Below the pieces are notes generated by a model. It had not been told where the DNA came from, made no database searches, and saw nothing but the letters and a program-made list of their open reading frames with translations. A stretch of DNA of 64,000 bases, from NCBI GenBank assembly GCA_017933935.1, contig JADWQK010002063.1, forward strand, positions 4,278,001 through 4,342,000. Reading direction: 5' to 3'. Each line of letters begins with the position of its first letter. Within the stretch, counting starts at the first letter, position 1. The stretch comes from Sesamia nonagrioides. Lineage: Eukaryota > Arthropoda > Insecta > Lepidoptera > Noctuidae. Positions 10,996-22,115 of this stretch are shown here, in pieces. A program made the translations under genes and the position numbers.

Positions 10996-11365
10996 TACCT
11001 GAATACATATAATATATATGTATCCATTTATACCAAAAAAGATTTATTTCATGTTAAGGCTGAAAACAATTTTCCCTTTGTGTGTGAAACAAGAATCTGC
11101 TATAGGTATGTTTTGTAAGACAATTTAGCGAACTTTGAGCTTAGGAGGCATCACATTATGAAAATGTTTGACATTTCATATTAACTCGAACGTGCTGTCA
11201 CTTGTTTTGATATTTCAGGATATTACACGTGTCTTGAAATTATTATTCTGCTTTCTTTAGGGTTCTGTACTAAAATGTACCAATGAAACTAAGTCTTCGC
11301 TCTCCTTGGGTCTGCCTTTCAGCATGCTGTATCTCATGAACCATAATAGGCTATTGGTATTATAA
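10996..11365. other. No recognisable feature
   Basis: AT-rich, with no gene or repeat recognised. Confidence 0.45.
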
Positions 11366-11598
11366 TCGATACTAATATTATAAATGCGAAAGTAACTCTG
11401 TCTGTCTGTCTGTCTGTTACGCTTTCCCGCTTAAACCTCTCAACCGATTTTGATGAAATTTGGCACAGACAATCTTTAGACCCTGAGAAAGAACATAGGC
11501 TACCTTTTATCCCGGAAAAATTTGATGTTCCCGAGATAAATCTAAAAAGCGCGATATAACCGAACTCCACGCGGGCGAAGCCGCGGGCGGAAAGCTAG
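11366..11598 (+). mobile_element. Helitron-like element, complete 233-bp copy
   Basis: It starts A^TCGATACTAATATTATAAAT and ends GCCGCGGGCGGAAAGCTAG^T, the A/T insertion context and CTAG end of Helitrons. The 3' end contains the self-complementary GCGGGCGAAGCCGCGGGC. It includes a short (CTGT)n run and no coding capacity. It serves as the reference copy for 32525, 47289, 47523 and 62176. Confidence 0.75.
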
Positions 11599-11863
11599 TA
11601 ATTAATATAAAAAGAAAATAAACACCTGAAGAGACTCTCATTAGGCAACTGGATCAAGGGCTTGATTCAGAAAGAAGTTCTTACGTTGGAAGAACCCTCC
11701 TAATAATCGGGAGCCGCGAGCGATTCTCAGGAGGGTTCCTCACTCTGAAGCTCTGATCGCCGTTACTAATTTGTATATTTTTTATGTTTAATTTACTTTT
11801 TCTGATTAGGTATGGAATTATTTTAAAATGTAATATATAGGTATTTAAATTAAATAAAGATAA

Positions 11864-12046
11864 ATGCGTCTTCCGGTGCGTGGTCGCCACGCGAGAACCC
11901 CCGACGGGACGCAACGTGAGTAGGCCACCGACAAGATGAAGGTCGCGGGCAATCGCTAGATGCGGGAGGCGCAGCACCGGTCGTCGTGGAGATCCTTGGG
12001 GGAAGCCTATGTCCAACAGTGGACGTCTTTCGGCGAAAATGATGAT
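11864..12046 (+). mobile_element. RTE LINE 3' end with 5' inversion
   Basis: The right part (from ~11912) is the RTE 3' end in plus orientation, ending GTCCAACAGTGGACGTC and (GAT)n. The left ~50 bp (TCTTCCGGTGCGTGGTCGCC) is the immediately upstream RTE segment in reverse orientation. This is the signature of twin priming during integration. The (TGA)n tail resumes at 12974 beyond the palindromic insertion. Confidence 0.75.
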
Positions 12047-12299
12047 GAGGCATTCCACGAAGCACAGCCAAACGAAGCACAGCCAGAGGAAGCGCATCTA
12101 ACGTATTCCACTAAGCACACCCGTAGCTGGGCTTCAAATAATAATATTAAAATAATTAATTTTCTATTCCACGAAGCACACCTATGAAATATCACTCGCA
12201 TAGTGCGGGGACAATGAAATAAAAATATCGATGGAAGAAAATATTTATTATTTAAAAGACGAACTTAAATTTCTAACATCTTTCAGTTTCAATATAATA

Positions 12300-12336
12300 A
12301 TGTGTGTGTGTGTGTGTGGGTGTGTGTGTGTGGGTG

Positions 12337-12367
<31 letters not shown>

Positions 12368-12393
12368 TGTTATTTGTGTGTGTGTGTGTGTGT
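12300..12393. repeat. (TG)n microsatellite, interrupted
   Basis: Runs of TG broken by GG and TTATT. It sits just inside the left arm of the foldback element. Confidence 0.95.
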
Positions 12394-12588
12394 ATGGTCA
12401 TATTGACATTCTTACTATTTAAAATCACAGATTGTTTCCTAATTTCAATAAAAACTTGGAAAAATATCAAAAACATTTTAAATATTGTTTTACATAGAGA
12501 TCTATGTTGAAAATTTCTTATAACTACCTATTAATGAATAATAAAAATACTCTACTTTAACATTAAAAATCACAGTTTGTTTTACCGA

Positions 12589-12719
<131 letters not shown>

Positions 12720-13000
12720 TTATTATAATGAAACTGAAAGATGTTAGAAATTTAAGTTCGTCTTTTAAATAATAAATATTTTCTTCTATCGATATTTTTA
12801 TTTCATTGTCCCCGCACTATGCGAGTGATATTTCATAGGTGTGCTTCGTGGAATAGAAAATTAATTATTTTAATATTATTATTTGAAGCCCAGCTACGGG
12901 TGTGCTTAGTGGAATACGTTACATGCGCTTGCTCTGGCTGTGCTTCGTTTGGCTGTGCTTCGTGGAATGCCTCATGATGATGATGATGATGATGACGAAA

Positions 13001-14075
13001 AATGCAATAAAATAATGTTTTTTTTTTGTATAATGCTAAATATTGAACGGCGGTACAAAATCATTAATTGAAATCACGTAAATTATTGTAAATTTTTAAT
13101 GTCTGTACTCAAAAGAAGACGATGATCCCTGAGTTTGTTTCGGCTTTTTCTTCTCAGAGGTAGTCAGTTAGGAAATGCTGGCTCCATATAGTTTAAAAAA
13201 ATATGACGTGTAAAAGTGATCAGTAATCCTACTTGCTTAATAAACGATTTCATTCAATTAAACACTGGATTACTGTGTAGTAGCTATCAGACTTGCTAGA
13301 TTCAACCTCCTTCCCTGTAATCATATTTCCTACCCAATTAATTTCTTCCTTCATAACAAAACCATAAAAAAAAAACCATTAAAAAGCGGCTTTCAGATCT
13401 ACAATTCTAACCCCAAGTTATTCTTAAATTTGCTCTATCTCACTCGGTAATGGCATGTCTCCCACTTTGAGGCAAAGTCTTGTCGACACACGGAACCGGA
13501 TGCCAGCGGTTGTTGCTTTGAGCTTTACAAATTGTAGCTTTGCTTCACACATGTCATAGGTCGCCTGTACTAACAAATCCCACATAAATTCTGTGTGGGT
13601 GTATATTGTTGGTTAAAAACTTGTTTATGGAGTTTGAAGGGTTTGGTGATCACTCCTCCCACACTACTCTCCTACCTCAGGCAATGACTCCGTTAAGCGA
13701 TTGTCCTATAGACAAATGAATTAAATTATAAAAAAAACCTAAGACTACATTAGTGTTAGATAATACCTAAAACAAAATGTGTGCATTTTTATTATTAGAC
13801 TTAATGACATTATTATTAGAAATTTGTCTTCATTACTCTGCTCTCGAAATAATAAAACTTAGTAAAATGAATTTTGCACATGGTGTCTTTCGCTCTATTA
13901 TTTATTTTATTTTTCACTGCATGGAAGGAACACTAAGACCAGATGTGTCGATTAAAATGTGACTGCGGACACCGACACATATGTTCATGCAGTTTGAAGA
14001 GACATAAACTCACGTCTTCCCATCAACTTCCTTCTTTTACTTCGTCGATTTCATTATCATTATAATTATTTCATC
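13001..14075. other. No recognisable gene
   Basis: AT-rich, unassigned. A frame of 61 codons at 13777 has no recognisable domain. Confidence 0.45.
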
Positions 14076-14085
14076 TTTGACCATC

Positions 14086-14502
14086 TCTCTCTCTCTCTCT
14101 CTGACAGCCTCTGTGGCATAGCGGTAGCGAACGCGGCCGTTGCGCAAGGAGGCGCGGGCTCGATCCCCGCACAGTGCAAATATTTGTTTGTATGAATATG
14201 AATATTCGTACTGGTCTGGTCGTGCTTCGGAAAGCACGTTAAGCTGTTGGTCCCGGTTGGCATACGAACATTTAATGGCAGTCGTTACGGGTTGTTGGAG
14301 CCCTCAAAAGTCTAACAATTGGTTTATCTGTAATGCTTAGATATCGCCTTCGGGTTGTGGAGGTCAGACGGCAGTCGCTTCACGGAAAATATCGAAGTTT
14401 AGCCAAAAATCAGCAGTTAGACTGGTAAAGCGGACCCCAGACTCCAAAGCTAAAAAAGCTACGGATGCGACTGGGATTAACGCTGAGATGATGATGATGA
14501 TT
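14086..14502 (+). mobile_element. tRNA-derived SINE 'A', copy 3
   Basis: Full-length copy: A-box region TGGCATAGCGGTAGCGAACG, B box GGCTCGATCCC, body, and a 3' (ATG)n tail. TTTGACCATC flanks it at 14076-14085 and 14503-14512. A short CT run lies between the left duplication and the head. Confidence 0.88.
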
Positions 14503-14519
14503 TTTGACCATCACTATCC

Positions 14520-14898
14520 TCGGCAAAGTTTGCATACTTAATGAATAAGACTGATTCACTTAATTGTGTAACTTGTAACAAAATTGAAGATGTACTACAT
14601 TTGCTGATGGAATTTGTTCGACATAAAGATGAACGCGACTCATTGCTGAGTGAACTGAAATTAAATAGATGAAATGTGAGTCTGATTCAAAGCATTTTAT
14701 CAAAACCGAAATCGGAAGCAGCCACAAAATTATGTCGTTTGATAGCGGTCGCTCAGCAATGATTCGTCATATTGAATCTATTGTTTGCTTACTTGTTTCT
14801 TAGATTATAAGCTTAAATTTGTATAATAAGGTACGATTGGGCTGACATATCTATATTGGGACAAAAGCCCCTTAATAAAACGTAGAATAAAAAAAAAA
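14520..14898 (+). mobile_element. Non-LTR retrotransposon 3' end with poly(A)
   Basis: A 379-bp 5'-truncated insertion ending in AATAAAACG and an A-run. It is flanked by a 13-bp duplication ACCATCACTATCC (14507-14519 and 14899-14911). Its coding end and A-tail differ from LINE L and the RTE family, so it is a third LINE type in the window. Confidence 0.88.
14529..14672 (+). pseudogene. C-terminal remnant of a LINE reverse transcriptase polyprotein
   Basis: The open frame reads FAYLMNKTDSLNCVTCN, then KIEDVLHLLMEFVRH, and ends ELKLNR-stop. The spacing C-x2-C-x7-H with a following H matches the C-terminal zinc-knuckle-like region of I/R1/Jockey-type LINE polyproteins, where the usual fourth ligand is Cys. 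Only 47 residues survive the 5' truncation, so it cannot be functional. Confidence 0.7.
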
Positions 14899-15187
14899 AC
14901 CATCACTATCCGTCATATATAGTCCAAACGCCTACAGATCAAGCAAGCCGAAACGGTAAAATTTTTCCAATCAAACGTGAACCTTTTCCCCTTATTCATA
15001 AACGCTGCTTAAAGTTAACTAGTGATTGGCGATTCTTTAACCATACATTTTTGACCTTTGAATAAACCCCTTAAACACTGTGGTGTTTATTCATAACTGG
15101 CGACTTCGTTCGTGTGGAGTTATGCTCCGCTCCTATTGGTTGCAGCGTGACGTTAGAAGCCTAAAGCCTTCCTGGATTTATGGGATA

Positions 15188-16249
15188 TTTTTTTTTTATA
15201 TATATTATAAACTAGCACTTGACCGCAATCCTGCCTGATGGTAAGCAGTGACGCAATCGTTGATGGTAAAGCGCACTAGTTTATTAAGAGCCTATTCACT
15301 CTAGCCTTGAAGACACTCAAATTGTAGTCCGACGGAAACACCGCCGCTGGCAAACTATTCCAGTCCCTCGACGCACGCGGTACAAAGGAGGAGGCGAAAC
15401 GCTTCGTCCGGATCGTAGTAGTGTTAACAACGTAAGGGTGGAAACCAGCCGTACGACGGGTCGTCCGCTGGTGGAACGGAGATGGGGGAATTAAATCATG
15501 CAATTCCCTCGCACACTCCCCGAAATGCATCCTATAGAACACCGAAAGGCTGGCTACTCTACGCCTGTGCTCTAAGCTTTGGAGACCAACTCGAGTTAGA
15601 TCAGGGTCACCAATCAGCCTCTTTGCACGTCTCTCCACTGAATCCAAAGTGGCCAGGTGACACTTGGCAGCACCAGCCCAAATGTGGCTGCAGTACTCCA
15701 CACACGAACGGACCTGTGCTTTGTATAACATTAGAAGCTGCCCAGGTGTGAAGTACTGCCGGACCTTTGCGATAACGCCAAGTTTCCTGGCAGCCACCTT
15801 AGCCTTGGACTCAATGAACCGCCCAAAGTTTAGGTCCGAGGAAATCTCAACTCCCAAAAGCTGAAGGCGGTCGGAACACTCCAAGGACATATTCCGAAAA
15901 GTAGGAGCCAAGGTGAACGGGCTCCTTTTGGCGGTGAAAAGACACGCCTGTGTTTTGGCGGCATTGAATGCTACAAGATTGGCATTGCCCCATTTGGAGA
16001 CTGCCTGCAGTGCAACACTCGTTCGCTCAACCATGGCCTCTCTTTCGGACCGGATTGATTCCCTACTAGCCCGAGCACCCGGCAGGTATCCCTCTACAAC
16101 TGTGCTGTCATCTGCATACCCATAGATACCAGGCATCAGCAGATCGTTAATATGCAGCAGGAACAGAGTTGCAGAGAGAAGAGACCCCTGAGGAACACCG
16201 GCATTAGTTGACATGGGCTCAGAAGAGCATCCATCGACAACAACTCGGA
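15188..16249 (-). mobile_element. LINE 'L', 1.06-kb 5'-truncated insertion
   Basis: The minus strand runs from mid-reverse-transcriptase to the L tail (CGCTTTACCATCAACGATTG ... AGTGCTAGTTTATAATATAT) and a poly(A), seen as the T-run at 15188. GGGATA at 15182-15187 and 16250-16255 is the target duplication, supported by alignment of the interrupted host repeat. It is the longest copy of the family in the window. Confidence 0.92.
15276..16214 (-). CDS. Reverse transcriptase C-terminal fragment of LINE L
   Basis: An uninterrupted 312-codon frame. NAGVPQGSLLSATLF at residues 4-18 is the conserved RT motif before the active site. YADD at residues 33-36 is the catalytic box in the palm. LQLLGVEISSDLNF (~117-130) and the long C-terminal region with RRRVASLSVFYRMHFGEC and SRDWNSLPAAVFPSDYNL are typical of Jockey/CR1-group LINE polyproteins. 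The frame stays open upstream of the Met (RVVVDGCSSEP precedes it) to the truncation point at ~16249, so the Met is not a true start. The endonuclease and the first RT motifs are absent, so it is a recent but dead copy. Confidence 0.9.
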   Translation of the reverse strand: MSTNAGVPQGSLLSATLFLLHINDLLMPGIYGYADDSTVVEGYLPGARASRESIRSEREAMVERTSVALQAVSKWGNANLVAFNAAKTQACLFTAKRSPFTLAPTFRNMSLECSDRLQLLGVEISSDLNFGRFIESKAKVAARKLGVIAKVRQYFTPGQLLMLYKAQVRSCVEYCSHIWAGAAKCHLATLDSVERRAKRLIGDPDLTRVGLQSLEHRRRVASLSVFYRMHFGECARELHDLIPPSPFHQRTTRRTAGFHPYVVNTTTIRTKRFASSFVPRASRDWNSLPAAVFPSDYNLSVFKARVNRLLIN

Positions 16250-16446
16250 GGGATAAAACGCAAAAAGAATTTTTCTAATCGGACCCGTAGTTCCTAAGAT
16301 TAGCGCATTCAAACAAACAAACTCTTCAGTTTTTTAAATTAGTACAGCTATAGATGGATGATTTAAATGACGTTAAAAGGTCAAAAATGTATGGTTAAGA
16401 CTCGCTAATCACTGGTTAACTTTAAGCAGCGTTTATGAATAAGGGG

Positions 16447-16757
16447 TTAGCGTTTAGCGATAAACTTAAAAATAATTTAAAATCAAATGACAGAGGTATC
16501 TGTATATAAATGCCAATTTAATAATTTATGATAAAAATAGCTGAAAAAAAAATGCTTTTATGACGGCGTTGATCTTTGGAACTACGTGTTCGATTTGAAT
16601 ATTTCTTTTGCATTTAATAACTTATTCTCAAATAAAGTATAGGCTATTTAACATTACGTGATGATGCATAGCAGACGAGCAAAAAGAGAAAATGTCAGAA
16701 AGACGGTAAGTTAAAATTTAGTAATAGCACGGACGGGCGATGCGATGTGACGGTATA
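16447..16757. other. No recognisable feature
   Basis: Unassigned AT-rich spacer between two TIR elements. Confidence 0.45.
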
Positions 16758-17212
16758 CAGAGTGGTGCTGACAATACGACAATAAATTAAACATCGTGTA
16801 CCTCAACACATTCTCAGTCTACCCAGTAAAAATTATATAAATATATCCATTAGTTTAGTCACAGGAAATTATTTTTCATTTTTCATATTTTCTACATGAT
16901 GTATGTACATGTTGATAAGGAAGCGCTTAGAGGTTGATGACCGCCGCATCCAGCGGTACTAAACTTTAATAATAATAGCGCGATAAAGCAAGTCGGTACA
17001 GGCACGCGCTGTCGCCCGCTGATCGGAGGTCATTGAATCAATATCTTAAAGGATGTTCTATTCCGTTTGCAATTTTATGCGATTTAGTTTCTTTGAAATT
17101 TTCATTTTTTTTTATTTTTGATGCTAGATTTTTTTTCTATGGTTCAAGACTATTCCTATGAACCAGCATGGTCTGTGTTTTCATTTATTATCGTATTGTC
17201 AGCACCACTCTG
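16758..17212 (-). mobile_element. Mariner-like MITE 'M', copy 2
   Basis: The ends CAGAGTGGTGCTGACAATAC and GTATTGTCAGCACCACTCTG are perfect inverted repeats, with TA on both sides. It is 455 bp and non-coding, in opposite orientation to copy 1. This is the best preserved copy at the TIRs. Confidence 0.88.
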
Positions 17213-17356
17213 TACATCGAACGAACACAAAAAATCATAGTAACGAAATCGTGGGCAAAAGCTGATAAAATAATAATACCAGCCTATTATTGCTCCACGT
17301 CGGAGCAAAGAATCTCATACACAGAAGCCAGCATATAGAGAACCTATTTGCTATAC

Positions 17357-17830
17357 TTAAGAGGGGTCTCTAGTGGTGCTTTCTCTATACAAACGTATTC
17401 CGCTGTTTTCTTCGTGGATAATGCTTTAAGAGCAATTACTCTTTTCTACAATTATACGCCGTGATTATACGTGCCTCTATCATTTCATTTTTTCCGAAAC
17501 TTAATTAATAAAAGAAATATGATACTTTAAAATCCCCAATAAAAACCATTTTTACCACGATGTTCAGACGACTAACAGATAAACGTGATAAGTATTAGAC
17601 AAAAAATAAAAAAATAGAAGTATAGGTATACTTGTCCTCTAAACTTTGATAAAAAAATTATTGAGACCAGTCTTGCTTTGAAAAAGAAAACAGCGGAATA
17701 CGAAACGTCTTTTGGTCACCGTTTTTGAAGGTAAAATCAGCCTGAGCTACAACTGTCATTTTGGCACTTTACCGGGAGGGGTTGGAAGCAGCGCGACGAC
17801 AATAGTTTCTTCACTAGAGTTCCCTCTTAA
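17357..17830. mobile_element. piggyBac-like MITE with TTAA target
   Basis: TTAA stands at both edges (17357-17360 and 17827-17830). The adjoining ends GAGGGGTCTCTAGTG and CACTAGAGTTCCCTC are imperfect inverted repeats. A subterminal inverted repeat CGTATTCCGCTGTTTTCTTC / GAAAACAGCGGAATACGAAA lies inside (17394 and 17684). There is no transposase frame. The TTAA target and layout point to a piggyBac-mobilised element; the superfamily is inferred from the target only. Confidence 0.75.
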
Positions 17831-18284
17831 TAAAATTATAATGACCTTACTTCTAATGTAGGTTATTATGTACCTGAGGTAACGTGGTACGTGTACGGAG
17901 CAGTCTACGTACAGCCCCTACATAATGAATGTAAACGACCACTCATAGAAATGTATCACCTTTTTCAGCCCGTGGAAGGATACTTACCTAATTTATTCCC
18001 GCAGTTACCTTAATGCGTGTTTGTCACGCGCGCGGTTTTATGACCCAAGTATCTTCCATAAGACCTTGGTTTAGTACCAAGTATAAGGTCGTGAAGACCT
18101 ACGGTATTAATAAGAATCATCATCTCACTGGACTGGCCTTCTTCCAACTATTTACTTATTTATTTATTTATGCAATACATACAGTCTTGTTACAGATCTA
18201 TTTGTTTTGTACCATTAAACCAAAAATGGTTTGTATTTGACCTCTTTGCTAACAATTAGCTTCTTCCCACGCCTTGACGTAATT
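17831..18284. other. No recognisable gene
   Basis: A 75-codon frame at 18013 shows no domain. The region is unassigned. Confidence 0.4.
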
Positions 18285-18290
18285 ACATTG

Positions 18291-19297
18291 TTTAGACCAA
18301 GGAATTTCTATCTAAACTGGAATGTGAACTTACTAATGCAAGTTCACATTCTCTTATTTAAAAGAAGACTCTATCGCAAGAGCAATAAGGTCGATCGGAA
18401 ATAAAACTTTATTTGAAGAGAACACGGTCCGAGGGAGAAAGCGTCCCAGTAGCCCTCTGTCTCTTTCTAAGTGTTAACCGTATTTATTTTTCGTAATTTT
18501 GTTTGAAACCAACAATTTCGATTAAAAAAGATGGTGAAAAAGGGTGCCATTAATGTCTGCAATAGTGAGTCATACTCTGGATGCGGAATATCATTCTTTA
18601 TGTAAGGTTTGTGCGGTAATCATATACAAGTTATTTTGTTTGTATGTAGGGTGACCATAAATTTCGGAGTAATTAATAAATGTGCACTTAGTCATTATGT
18701 GCATAATAAGTAAGTGACTTTTATTGGGTACTAGCTTTCCGCCCGCGGCTTCGCCCGCGTGGAGTTCGGTTTTATCGCGCTTTTTAGATTTCTCAGTGTT
18801 TCTCTACTATATTATGCATTTATTATACATACAAACCTTCCTTAAGAATCACTCTATCTATTAAAAAAAACCGCGTCAAAATCCGTTGCGTAGTTTTAAA
18901 GATCTAAGCATACATACGGACATACAGCGAAAGCGACTTTGTTTTATACTATGTATTGATTTAAAATGACATTAAATTCTGCTTTCTTGTAGATATTTTA
19001 TTTATCTAAAGGTACAGTTTCGGATAGATTGACCTGCTGTCGTCCGTACATCATCAATTTATTCATCCATTTTTAAAATTCAATAATGAAATTAAAAAGT
19101 TCGCATCCATGCCTAAATATTCATTAAAACTCAGGTAACATAAGTGAAAAAAAAAATTACGTACATTCCTTATAAATTCTATTATAATAGTCACCCTACA
19201 CAACAAGGACAGAGGGCTACTGTGAAGCTATCTCCCTCGGACCGCGTTATGATCGATAGTTCACATTCCAGTTTAGATAGAAATTCCTTGGTTTAGA
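18291..19297. mobile_element. Long inverted-repeat element with a Helitron-like insert
   Basis: Outer arms ACCAAGGAATTTCTATCTAA (18296) and TTAGATAGAAATTCCTTGGT (19274) are inverted. A second inverted block pairs CACGGTCCGAGGGAGA (~18423) with TCTCCCTCGGACCGCG (~19230), and CAGTAGCCCTCTGTC with its inverse. The left arm has ~80 extra bases. No coding frame is visible. Confidence 0.65.
18731..18959 (-). mobile_element. Helitron-like element, minus orientation
   Basis: The left edge CTAGCTTTCCGCCCGCGGCT is the reverse of the family 3' end. The right edge matches the start of a related subfamily (TCAATACATAGTATAAAACA on the minus strand). After ~55 bp the interior switches to the subfamily shared with 43771, so it may be a mosaic. 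Confidence 0.6.
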
Positions 19298-19473
19298 CAT
19301 CAAAAATCATAAGTTATGGAAAGTCATTGACGACCACAATGTAATACCGAATGCTTTATTGACTGAATGAGGTGTAATAGAGGTACATCATGCTACTGGT
19401 TAACGCATAGGATTGGACAGGTTCCAAATTGTCGCTTTCCCAGGAGGATTGTGTCTATCGAAATCTTTAAATA

Positions 19474-19930
19474 CAAAGTGGTGATGACAATACGACAATA
19501 AATTAAACATCATGTACCCCAATACATTCTCAGCCCACCCATAAAAAATCATATAAATGTATCCATTAGTTTAGTCACAGGAAATTATTTTTCATTTTTC
19601 ACATTTTCTACATGATGTATAATATAATATAAATATACATTGTTGCTAAGGAAGCGCTTACAGGTTGATGACCGCCGCATCCAGCGGTATTAAACTTTAA
19701 TAATAATGGCGCGAAAAAAGCAAGTCGATACAGGATCGCGCTGTCGCCCATCGGAGGTCAGTAAACCAATATTTTAAAAGATGTTCTATTCCATTTCCAA
19801 TTTTGTGCGGTTTAGTTTGTTTGAATTGTTTTATTTTTGATGCTAGGTTTTTTTCTATGTTTTAGGATTAGTCCTATGAACTAGCATTGTCCGTGTTTTC
19901 ATTTATAGTCGTATTATCAGCACCACTCTG
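19474..19930 (-). mobile_element. Mariner-like MITE 'M', copy 3
   Basis: The left end CAAAGTGGTGATGACAATAC is slightly decayed. The right end GTATTATCAGCACCACTCTG is intact. TA stands on both sides. It is colinear with copy 2 except for a small AT insertion near 19620. Confidence 0.85.
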
Positions 19931-20613
19931 TATAAGCAATAAGTAAACATACGTACATATTCAAGTATATAACTTGGTGTCCTTCATTTTTGCGAAGTTG
20001 GATCTATTCGGTGTAGTCGTGATTCGTGGTAAGGTTTACAACTGGATTTATTATATTTTAAATGTTTTTGTTGCATTAAATTTTAGCAAAGTAAATGCAT
20101 ACGCATTCGTTCGTTTATTTTAACTTCACACAAAAGAAACGCCTTGTATCCTAACTTTTCTGTAAAGTTACAAGATTGACTGTTTACTTATGTGAATAAT
20201 GCAATAACTTTACCCTAACATTTCTATTAAACAACTCCACAATAGACATAGACATTCCGTCCCATGTCACTCGCTATTTGGAATATGACATACGTTTCAA
20301 TCACTAGAATACACCCGCCTGAAAATGCATCTGCCTTATCATATTATTTCTCAAGGGCTTTTTGTCGGTACATCATAACTTTTGATCATCACATCATATT
20401 GAGTGTTGTATGTGTAATGTGACTATGTGTGTATTAATTGTATATGAATCAGTGTTACCTGAAATAAATGATGATGATTATAACTTTCTTCATACTTTAT
20501 CAATAAACATAAATGAGGCACCATTTTAAGGCTTTTTGGGTTTAACTTTTAGCCGGTGTAGCTGACGACCGCAACAGCCAAATTGAAACAATGATCCTGA
20601 TTTTCCACAAACT
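19931..20613. other. No recognisable gene
   Basis: Near 20465 the sequence CTGAAATAAATGATGATGAT resembles a retroelement 3' terminus, but nothing upstream could be assigned. Confidence 0.4.
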
Positions 20614-21037
20614 TATCATCATCATCATCTCAGCGTTAATCCCAGTCGCATCCGCAGCTTTTTCAGCTTTAGAGTCTGGGGTCCGCTTTACCAGTCTAAC
20701 TGTTGATTTTGGCTAAACTTCGATATTTTCCGTGAAGCGACTGCCGTCTGACCTCCACAACCCGAAGGCGACATCGAAGCATTGCAGTTAGACCAATTGT
20801 TGGACTTTTGAGGGCTCCAACAACCCGTAACGACTGCCACTAGATGTTAGTATGGCAACCGGGACCAACGGCTTAACGTGCTTTCCGAGGCACGACCAGA
20901 CCAGTGCAAATATTCATATTCATGCATACAAACATTTGCACTGTGCGGGGATCGAAACCGCGCCTCCTTGCGCAACGGCTGCGTTCGCTACCGCTACGCC
21001 ACGGAGGCTGTCTACTATTATTACTACTATTTCCCTG
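20614..21037 (-). mobile_element. tRNA-derived SINE 'A', copy 4
   Basis: Full-length minus-strand copy with A box, B box (GGTTTCGATCCC) and the 3' (TGA)n tail at 20614-20630. TCCACAAACT flanks it (20604-20613 and 21038-21047). About 25 bases of CTATTATTACTA lie between the head and the right duplication. Confidence 0.88.
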
Positions 21038-21192
21038 TCCACAAACTATCCTTAATTTAAGTTCAGTGGACTTTTTCTTCTTTCTAGGTATTTAATTTCG
21101 AAAATACAGAACACGAAAATTATTAATAATATTTACATAATTTAAAAAGTAATATGTACAAGACTGGTGTGGTACATATTACTTTGACTGAG

Positions 21193-21455
21193 TACAAACC
21201 CGACTTCGATAAGAGTTGCAGTTTTGCAGAAAAAATCTTTTATTTTTTTTTAATATGCGATTTTTTTTAACAGTTACTCTAAACAGCTGTTTATAAATAG
21301 TTATTTCTAGAAATGATTTATACTTCATTTCTAGAAATTACTATTTATAAACAGCTGTTTAGAGTAACTGTTAAAAAAAATACATTTTCGGATATTTAAA
21401 AAAAATAAAAGATTTTTTCTTCAAAACTGCAACTCTTATCGAAGTCGGGTTTGTA
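21193..21455. mobile_element. 263-bp palindromic MITE
   Basis: It opens TACAAACCCGACTTCGATAA and closes TTATCGAAGTCGGGTTTGTA. The arms remain complementary through AACAGTTACTCTAAACAGCT to a centre near 21320. TA at each edge is compatible with a Tc1/mariner-type target. No coding content. Confidence 0.8.
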
Positions 21456-21892
21456 CTAGTGCTTAGAATGATGTAAACTAACAGTTTCATGAAAAAAGGG
21501 CATAACACAAAAAGATAGAAATAGATGGAGGCACTTGGAGGAGGCCTATACCGAAAGGGGCCATGAATAATGCAACGAAATGAAATCTAAATTTACTATT
21601 ATGAACTATTATCAAATCAACTGTTATTTTTATTGTTTTTCTTTTGTTAAATTATATTATGAACTAAGAAATTCATGGTTAAATAGAGGCTTATTTTTAT
21701 TATTCATTATTAATTTCTAGAAATTTGTAGAAAGAAAATTATAACTAATTGATTTTAAATATTAGTTTGCATTATAATTGTTACAAAAAGAATATATTTA
21801 AAAAGATGGAATAATTACTACAAAAAATACAGAAAATCGGCTAAATTAATAATAATTAAAAAAAAAACTATTGCAAACAAGGAATCCAACAA

Positions 21893-22115
21893 AAGGCATA
21901 TAACGTAAAGCTGGGGTTTGAACCCGAACACATACAGGTGAAGAAAAATTTGCCGCGAAAAAATGAAAAGAAAGAATAATTACAGAAAAAATCAAATAAA
22001 ATATCGGCAAAAATACAACAGTAAATTAAAAAGCATTTATTTCAATTAAAACCTACAAAAAGCATATAATGTAAACCTAGGGTTTGAACCCGGGCAAAAA
22101 CGAAATATGATTATT
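21893..22115 (+). repeat. Two direct repeats with tRNA-like B box
   Basis: GCATATAACGTAAAGCTGGG and GCATATAATGTAAACCTAGG are each followed by GTTTGAACCCG, ~170 bp apart. The GGTTTGAACCC motif fits a Pol III B box, but no A box or tRNA fold was found, so a tandemly duplicated SINE-like unit is only a possibility. Confidence 0.4.

Larger units (their letters stand above)
15100..16352 (-). mobile_element. Helitron-like 'CAGCGACTTCG' copy split by LINE L
   Basis: The left piece 15100-15187 (GGCGACTTCGTTCGTGTGG ... TGGATTTATGGGATA) and right piece 16256-16352 (CGCAAAAAGAATTTTTCTAA ... AACTCTTCAG) align as one copy to the intact elements at 9026 and 34706. The gap is exactly the LINE L insertion. 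Confidence 0.75.
14988..16446. mobile_element. TIR element (MITE) hosting nested insertions
   Basis: The ends are ~70-bp inverted repeats: CCCCTTATTCATAAACGCTG (14988) and its reverse at 16427-16446, continuing through TAACCATACATTTTTGACCT. Without the inserted elements its core would be only a few hundred bp. No transposase frame of its own is visible. The superfamily is not determined because no clear flanking duplication could be read. Confidence 0.75.

Noticed and set aside
15276..16214. Intact, active LINE
   Set aside because: The frame is open, but the endonuclease and first RT motifs are missing and the copy is 5'-truncated at 16249.
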